Assembly: GCA_035566015.1 (NCBI GenBank)
Contig: DATMRS010000017.1
Coordinates: 46,259-110,258, forward strand
DNA length: 64,000 bases
From: DATMRS01 sp035566015
GTDB taxonomy: Bacteria > Pseudomonadota > Alphaproteobacteria > Sphingomonadales > Sphingomonadaceae
Direction of reading: 5' to 3'
Shown here piece by piece: positions 59,807 through 64,000 of this stretch. Each line of letters opens with the position of its first letter. The stretch's first letter is position 1. The position numbers and the translations under genes are program-made. The notes beneath the pieces are model-generated. The model searched no databases. It saw only the letters and a program-made list of their open reading frames with translations, and was not told where the DNA came from.

Positions 59807-60502
59807 ATGACGGCACGCAAGAGCAAGGCGAAGCCCCCAGTGGACAAGGCAACGCGCCCGCCAAAAACCCCAATCATTATTGAGGAAGGCGAAGAGACAG
59901 CGGACGCCATCACGCGTGCAACGATCGCCCCGGCGCTACGGCACGGACAGCTCGCCCTGGAATTGGCCAAGCCATTTTTTAGCGGGATGCCCAAGGATCA
60001 ACAGCCCGCGCTGGCGCACTTCGTAAGCGAGATCGCGACGCGGGCCAGCGAAGCCGGCGGGGGCGATATGGCGCTGGCCAGCCGGCTACTCGCCGCGCAG
60101 GCCATGACGCTGGATGGCATCTTCACCGAATGCGCCCGGCGATCGGCGCTCAATATGGGCGAATATATCAACGCCTCCGAACGCTATATGCGCCTGGCCC
60201 TCAAGGCGCAGGCCAATTCCCGTGCGACGATCGAAGCGCTGGCGAAGCTGCATAGCCCGCGCGAACAGACGGTGCGGCACGTTCACGTCAACGAAGGCGG
60301 CCAAGCCGTCATTGCCGATGAATTTCACCATCACGCGGGGGGCGCAGAAAATGCACAATCGACCGAACAACCCCATGCAACCCGAACCGGCGCGATTGGC
60401 GGCCGCCCCGCGCTGTCTGGCCCGGACCCGCTCGGGGAAGCCTTGTCGCTCCCCGGCGGTGAAGGGGCGCAAGCGGTGCCGAATGCACGGCGGCAAGGGT
60501 AG
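59807..60502 (+). CDS. Element-borne protein of unknown function
   Basis: The 231-residue protein has a basic, Pro-rich N-terminus (KSKAKPPVDKATRPPKTP), a helical core (RHGQLALELAKPFFSGMP to NSRATIEALAKLHSP) and a His-rich segment (VRHVHVNEGGQAVI, EFHHHAGG). It resembles small proteins carried near primase genes on alphaproteobacterial elements, but I assign no function. It follows the DUF3987 gene by 96 nt. Its end overlaps the next gene by 152 nt in another frame. Confidence 0.65.
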   Translation: MTARKSKAKPPVDKATRPPKTPIIIEEGEETADAITRATIAPALRHGQLALELAKPFFSGMPKDQQPALAHFVSEIATRASEAGGGDMALASRLLAAQAMTLDGIFTECARRSALNMGEYINASERYMRLALKAQANSRATIEALAKLHSPREQTVRHVHVNEGGQAVIADEFHHHAGGAENAQSTEQPHATRTGAIGGRPALSGPDPLGEALSLPGGEGAQAVPNARRQG

Positions 60503-60629
60503 CGGCGCGCCCAAAGCCAACCGCAACGCCTGGAAACACGGCGCGAGGGCCGCCAGCACGCGCGATACGCTCGCGTTGATCCGTGCACTTGGCGAAATGC
60601 TCGACGATAGCAGGGGAGAAGCCTGCTAG
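60351..60629 (+). CDS. Short protein with HGG-GAPK-NRNAWKHG motif
   Basis: A 92-residue basic protein carrying RCLARTRSGKPCRSPAVKGRKRCRMHGGKGSGAPKANRNAWKHGARA, with Cys residues that could bind zinc, and a motif seen in small proteins of phages and integrative elements. ATG 60351 has a G-rich ribosome site. It overlaps the previous gene by 152 nt, unusual but consistent with phage-like compaction. Confidence 0.7.
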   Translation: MHNRPNNPMQPEPARLAAAPRCLARTRSGKPCRSPAVKGRKRCRMHGGKGSGAPKANRNAWKHGARAASTRDTLALIRALGEMLDDSRGEAC

Positions 60630-60867
60630 CCGATCCGTGGCCATGCACCCCTCCGGGGGGGCTTCAAAGTTCAGCGCTCGCGAAGCGGACACCGCAGTGA
60701 ACCTGTGTTAAATCGCTAAGTCAGTTTTTGTCAGATTTTTGCACGCGCGACCCCATGAAAGGCGGACGGACGCATGGAGGCGGTATCGCGCCAGCCCCCT
60801 CGCATTGGCGCGAAAGGCGGCCTGAACCGCGCATCCATCATTCATCCCCGTTCGCCACTATCCAGCA
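60630..60867. other. Intergenic region before the element's right end
   Basis: No gene is seen. GTCAGTTTTTGTCAGATTTTT (60720-60740) is two near-identical copies of a 10-nt unit in tandem. The rest is featureless. Confidence 0.4.
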
Positions 60868-60892
60868 TTTTTGGGGGTATTTTTGGGGGTAT
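60868..60892 (+). repeat. Right-end TTTTTGGGGGTAT tandem pair
   Basis: Two exact copies of TTTTTGGGGGTAT sit at 60868-60880 and 60880-60892, overlapping by one base; the same 13-mer occurs at 47998-48010. The 9-mer GGTATTCTG (60888-60896) also recurs at 47919-47927. The pairing of both ends supports element-specific binding sites. Confidence 0.7.
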
Positions 60893-60949
60893 TCTGTAAA
60901 ATTGCTCTATAATAAATGGCTAGTTTCAGCTATTTTTTAGCATTAATGT

Positions 60950-60962
60950 GATGCCGTCCCTG
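60950..60962 (+). other. Candidate attR core
   Basis: GATGCCGTCCCTG matches the tRNA-Phe segment at 47856-47868 at 12 of 13 positions. After it the sequence does not continue as tRNA (TCCCC instead of GGCACCA), which weakens the call. It precedes a chromosomal-type gene at 61041. Confidence 0.4.
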
Positions 60963-61040
60963 TCCCCGAATAGCGACATCTTGCCAGTCGGCGCCGGTTC
61001 CTTCACTGATTGATCAACGATCATCAGGAGAAAGCCGGAC

Positions 61041-62054
61041 ATGAGCGAAGAACGCCCCGTCGATCGCAGCGCCGTGATCGGCATGATTACCGCCTGCTGG
61101 AAAACGCAGGTGATCGGTGAAGGCGTGCGGCGCGGGATATTCGAAGCACTGGCGGAAGAACCGGATACGGCCGGCGCTCTCGCGACCGCCAGCGGCGTGG
61201 ATACGGACGGGATGATGCGCCTCCTGCGGGCGCTGACGGTGCTCGGCCTTCTCGATCAGACGGGGCCGGATCGTTTCGCGCTGGCACCCGCCGGCCGCTA
61301 TCTCACCCGCGACGCCGCCGATTCGCTGAGCGGCATGGCGATGCATTGGTCCGAACGCATCTGGGAGAGCTTCGCCAATCTCAGGAATAGCGTCGAAACC
61401 GGGGAAGCCTCGGTGCCCTCGGGGCCTGAGCATTTCGCCGAATCGCAGGCTGATCCCGTCCGGTCCGACATCTTCAACCGCGCCATGGCCGAGGGCAGCC
61501 TCATCGTCGGCCGCGCCCTCGCCAAGGCGCATGATTTTTCGCGCTACAGGACGGTGATGGACGTTGGCGGCGGCTATGGCGCGCTACTTGTCGGGCTGGT
61601 CGAGGCCAATCCCGGCCTGCACGGCTTCGTCTTCGACATGCCCGTCCTCGCGAATGCCGCGCGCCGCTATCTTGCCGAACAGGGTGTGGACGACCGGGTC
61701 GATTATGTGGGTGGCAGCTTTTTCGAAACAGTACCGGCCAAGGCCGATTGCCTGTTGCTGAAGTTCATCCTTCACGACTGGAATGATGAGAAATCGATAC
61801 GGATTCTCGCCAATTGCAAGGCGGCGGTCGGCAAAGGCAGCCTCTTCGTGATCGAACGAATCATTCCCGAGATGGTGGGGCCGAAGGACGCGGCGGTTAT
61901 CCAGGGCGACCTCGTGATGATGAGCGTGGGCGGCAAGGAACGCACCGCTGCCGAATATCGCGCGCTCTTCGCGCAAGCGGGGCTCAAGCTCGACCGAATC
62001 ATTCCGACCGAAACCGATTTCTCGATCATCGAGTGCAGCGCGGCCGATCTATAG
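61041..62054 (+). CDS. O-methyltransferase family protein
   Basis: The 337-residue protein is a SAM-dependent O-methyltransferase of the plant/hydroxyneurosporene type. An N-terminal winged-helix dimerisation domain (LATASGVDTDGMMRLLRALTVLGLL) precedes the SAM motif VMDVGGGYGALLVGLVEANP, FDMPVLANAARRYL, the catalytic-base region LKFILHDWNDEKSIRILANC and IERIIPEM. The substrate is unknown. It stands just right of the element and its end overlaps the convergent ligase gene by 6 nt. Confidence 0.86.
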   Translation: MSEERPVDRSAVIGMITACWKTQVIGEGVRRGIFEALAEEPDTAGALATASGVDTDGMMRLLRALTVLGLLDQTGPDRFALAPAGRYLTRDAADSLSGMAMHWSERIWESFANLRNSVETGEASVPSGPEHFAESQADPVRSDIFNRAMAEGSLIVGRALAKAHDFSRYRTVMDVGGGYGALLVGLVEANPGLHGFVFDMPVLANAARRYLAEQGVDDRVDYVGGSFFETVPAKADCLLLKFILHDWNDEKSIRILANCKAAVGKGSLFVIERIIPEMVGPKDAAVIQGDLVMMSVGGKERTAAEYRALFAQAGLKLDRIIPTETDFSIIECSAADL

Positions 62055-63065
62055 GCCTGTCTCCGCTATGATCTCAGCCGGGCGCAGCTCATGGACGAGT
62101 TGGTCCATCCCGCACTGGCGCGGCGCCTTGTCGGGGCGCCAGCGTAGCAGGCGCGTGCCGTGACGAAACCGATTACCGGTAACCTGATCGTAGAGCACCT
62201 CGACCACCAGTTCGGGACGCAGCGGCTCCCACGCACTTGCCTCGCCATTGTTCCAGCGGCTCGGCCCGCCGGGCGCGCGGCCGGTGAAGCCCGGCGGGCC
62301 AATCAGCGGATCGAGCTTCGTCGCAAGCGCCGCGCGTTCATCCCGGGCAAGGCCCGAGGTGAAGCCGACATGATTGAGCCTGCCCTCGTCATCATAAAGG
62401 CCGAGTAGCAGCGAGGCGACGCCCCTGCCCTCCTTCTCCCGCCGGAAGCCGCCCACGACACAGTCGGCCGAACGATGCTGCTTCACCTTGAGCATCGCCC
62501 GCTCACCGGGGCGATAGGGTTCGTCGAGCCGTTTGGCGACAACGCCATCGAGCGCGCCGCCGCTCCGCGCCAGCCACGCTTCGGCATCCGCCACATTCTC
62601 GCTACGCGGCGACAGCAGCAGCGAAGGGCCGCCGTGCGCGGCCTGGAAGCGCTCCAGCACCGCCCGGCGATCGGCAAGAGGATCGGTCAACAGGTCGCGG
62701 CCTTCCATCATCAGGCAATCGAACAGCATCAGTTGCGCGGGCGTTTCGCGTGAAAGGCGATCGATGCGGCTCTGCGCCGGATGGAGGCGCTGCTGGAGTG
62801 CGTCGAACGACGCTATGTCGCCGATCGGCAGGATCAGTTCGCCGTCCAGCAGAAAGCGCGTCGTGCCGACATCCCTCAGAAGAGCGACGATTTCCGGGAA
62901 GTAGCGGGCGAGCGGCTTGCCGGACTTGGAACCGATCTCGATCCTGTCGCCATCCCGAAAGGCGAGCGCGCGGAAGCCGTCCCATTTGGGCTCGAACTGC
63001 CAGCCCGGTTCTTCGGGCAGCGCATCAACGAGCTTCGCCTCCATCGGCGCCGGCAGCGCCGTCAT
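62049..63065 (-). CDS. ATP-dependent DNA ligase (LigC-like)
   Basis: The 338-residue protein is an ATP-dependent DNA ligase of the stand-alone type. The nucleotidyl Lys lies in FEPKWDGFRAL, with FLLDGELILP and DGVVAKRLDEPYRPGERAMLKVK (motif V) downstream. An OB-fold covers the C-terminal third. Such ligases act in repair, sometimes with Ku, but Ku is not seen here. The start overlaps the SDR stop by 4 nt, so they are coupled. Confidence 0.9.
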   Translation of the reverse strand: MTALPAPMEAKLVDALPEEPGWQFEPKWDGFRALAFRDGDRIEIGSKSGKPLARYFPEIVALLRDVGTTRFLLDGELILPIGDIASFDALQQRLHPAQSRIDRLSRETPAQLMLFDCLMMEGRDLLTDPLADRRAVLERFQAAHGGPSLLLSPRSENVADAEAWLARSGGALDGVVAKRLDEPYRPGERAMLKVKQHRSADCVVGGFRREKEGRGVASLLLGLYDDEGRLNHVGFTSGLARDERAALATKLDPLIGPPGFTGRAPGGPSRWNNGEASAWEPLRPELVVEVLYDQVTGNRFRHGTRLLRWRPDKAPRQCGMDQLVHELRPAEIIAETGL

Positions 63066-63844
63066 GTATCGGCGGAACCCGGCTCGGCCATCTTGCGATG
63101 TTGCTCCGCGAGTACGGCGGCGGGTGTGACATGCGCCGCGGCCGCCTGAAGCTTGTTCATCCAGCCAGAGACGATATGCGCCTTGCCGGCGATCATCGCG
63201 TCCCAGCCATCCTGCGCGACCTTGGCGGCGTCGGCCTTTTCCTCGACGCCCACCTTCGTATCCATCATGTCGGCGCGTTCGAAAAATTCGGTTTCGGTCG
63301 GCCCCGGCATCAAGGTGGTGATGGTGACGTTCTCGCTGCCCTTGATCTCGTTGCGAATCGCATCGGCGAAGCTGTCGATGAACGCCTTGGTGCCGTTATA
63401 GACCGCCTGGAAGCTGCCCGGGATGAAACCGGCGATCGAGCCGGTGATAAGCACCTTGCCCGTGTTGCGTGCCACCATGTCCCGCAGCACGGGCTGGAGC
63501 AGGCAGAGGGTGCCGGTGATGTTGGTGTCGATCACCCGCCGCCACTCGGACATCTCCTGGTCGAGGAAGCTGTGACCCAGCCCGCGCCCCGCATTGGCGC
63601 AGAGCAGGTCGACCTTGCGTCCTTCGGCGGCGGAAAGCAGCCTGTCGACGCCGTCCGTCGTCGCCAGGTCCGTCTGGATGAAACGGAGGTCGGCGCCATG
63701 GCCCCGCAATTCGGCCTCAGCGTTCGTATCGAGCGGCTCATCGGCGGCGAGCAGCAGATCATATCCTTCGCGCGCGGCAATGGCCGCAAGCTCGAAACCT
63801 ATACCGGACGACGCGCCGGTGACGATCGCGAATGTATCGGCCAT
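63062..63844 (-). CDS. Short-chain dehydrogenase/reductase
   Basis: The 260-residue SDR has the cofactor motif TGASSGIGFELAAIAA near the N-terminus, NAGRGLGHSF, a catalytic Ser in ITGSIAGFIPGSFQ and YNGTKAFID with Tyr and Lys. It would oxidise or reduce a small alcohol or ketone with NAD(P). ATG 63844 has GAAGGATCG upstream; the frame open to 63964 runs into IS sequence. It is 18 nt from the edge of an IS630 element, so its native promoter may be displaced. Confidence 0.87.
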   Translation of the reverse strand: MADTFAIVTGASSGIGFELAAIAAREGYDLLLAADEPLDTNAEAELRGHGADLRFIQTDLATTDGVDRLLSAAEGRKVDLLCANAGRGLGHSFLDQEMSEWRRVIDTNITGTLCLLQPVLRDMVARNTGKVLITGSIAGFIPGSFQAVYNGTKAFIDSFADAIRNEIKGSENVTITTLMPGPTETEFFERADMMDTKVGVEEKADAAKVAQDGWDAMIAGKAHIVSGWMNKLQAAAAHVTPAAVLAEQHRKMAEPGSADT

Positions 63845-63861
63845 GGAATCGATCCTTCGCC

Positions 63862-64000
63862 TAGACTCGTTTCCACTTAGGTTGAAGCGTAGCCCGAGTT
63901 TCTGAGGTAGTTGGCGCATTCGTGTGGTGGGAAGGCGTCGAGCAGGGTGCCGATGCGACGCCAAGTTGCCTCGACGGATCGTTCGGCTGCCTTACGGAGC
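63862..64000 (-). mobile_element. Partial IS630-family element (left in window edge)
   Basis: The right end of the window holds the end of an insertion sequence. A TA at 63862-63863 next to GACTCGTTTCCACTT is consistent with IS630 target duplication and terminal repeat. The rest is cut by the window end, so its full length is unknown. Confidence 0.7.
63877..64000 (-). CDS. IS630-family transposase, C-terminal end (partial)
   Basis: Read on the minus strand from the window edge, the frame encodes about 40 residues, RKAAERSVEATWRRIG, then TLLDAFPPHECANYLRN and the ending SGYAST, which is the characteristic C-terminus of IS630-type DDE transposases (LL.AF...EC.NY....GYAST). The stop is TAA at 63877-63879. 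The catalytic part is outside the window, so activity is unknown. It was found by reading the sequence directly because it is too short to stand out alone. Confidence 0.82.
   Translation of the reverse strand, partial: LRKAAERSVEATWRRIGTLLDAFPPHECANYLRNSGYAST

Larger units (their letters stand above)
47856..60962 (+). mobile_element. Integrative element at tRNA-Phe (about 13 kb)
   Basis: The segment starts in the T arm of tRNA-Phe with a P4-type integrase facing inward, and ends near a second GATxCCGTCCCTG at 60950, just before a plain chromosomal gene. In between are genes typical of integrative elements: AlpA-like regulator, CHC2/Toprim primase, DUF3987 protein, small conserved proteins, plus cargo (Tat-exported protein, type ISP-like restriction-modification/helicase, an unknown protein). 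TTTTTGGGGGTAT repeats mark both ends. Conjugation genes are absent, so it would depend on a helper for transfer. The right boundary is less certain than the left. Confidence 0.75.

Noticed and set aside
60728..60940. A 70-codon open frame near the right end of the element.
   Set aside because: It spans the repeat sites and has no ribosome site or protein-like sequence.
60998..61030. A second possible tRNA-like match (GTCGGCGCCGGTTC) as the right attachment site.
   Set aside because: It needs a 2-nt gap to align with the tRNA-Phe T arm and does not continue to the tRNA 3' end.
1..64000. CRISPR arrays or plasmid/phage structural genes.
   Set aside because: No evenly spaced repeats of CRISPR type and no capsid, portal, terminase or conjugation genes were seen.

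Overview
The window looks like a sphingomonad (alphaproteobacterial) chromosome. This is inferred from the GC-rich coding sequence, the gene orders infA-maf-RNase E/G-like-yacG-tRNA-Phe and aroB/aroK/small TM protein/exported protein/xerD, and the large TonB-dependent receptor with an IVVTG box next to catabolic genes. No 16S gene is present, so the genus is not fixed.

Layout. (1) 1-976 is accA, ending in a strong stem-loop. (2) 1059-21495 is a catabolic block between accA and xerD, two genes I expect to be close neighbours in relatives. It holds two enolase-superfamily dehydratases, two TauD-type 2-oxoglutarate dioxygenases, a two-subunit Fe-S hydro-lyase, a flavin-reductase-like protein, a bicupin, a GntR/UTRA regulator, a lone CoA-transferase A subunit, a thiolase, a Ca-type PQQ alcohol dehydrogenase with a C-terminal haem, a TonB receptor, an MFS permease, two D-2-hydroxyacid dehydrogenases and an amidohydrolase. 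The set suits uptake, oxidation, dehydration and thiolysis of an oxygenated acid; the substrate is unknown. (3) 21505-33331 is mostly housekeeping: xerD, aroK, aroB, fructokinase, AmpG-like permease, response regulator, dicarboxylate symporter, RluB-type pseudouridine synthase, rsmD, topoisomerase IB and a GlcG/HbpS-like protein.

(4) 33356-42530 is one tightly overlapping operon: CtaG-family protein, caa3-type oxidase subunits II, I and III, a small membrane protein, cytochrome c, a lanthanide-signature PQQ dehydrogenase, a second cytochrome c, a YVTN beta-propeller and a MoxJ-like periplasmic protein. It reads as a complete alcohol-to-oxygen electron chain. Subunit I lacks the usual Glu of the D channel and the Lys of the K channel. 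(5) 42602-47875 carries GST, cyclophilin, TSUP permease, DUF1993, tRNA-Ser, infA, maf, RNase E/G-like, yacG and tRNA-Phe.

(6) About 47.86-60.96 kb is an integrative element at tRNA-Phe: a P4-type integrase, repeated TTTTTGGGGGTAT sites at both ends, a Tat-exported protein, a giant type ISP-like restriction-modification/helicase gene, an AlpA-like regulator, a CHC2/Toprim primase, a DUF3987 protein and small conserved genes. The restriction-modification gene carries seven AGAAC units where its frame breaks. One more unit would join it to the downstream C-terminal gene as a 1,707-residue protein, so this is a candidate phase-variable system, although decay or mosaicism could also explain it. 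(7) 61041-64000 has an O-methyltransferase, an ATP-dependent DNA ligase, an SDR dehydrogenase and the end of an IS630-family element cut by the window edge.
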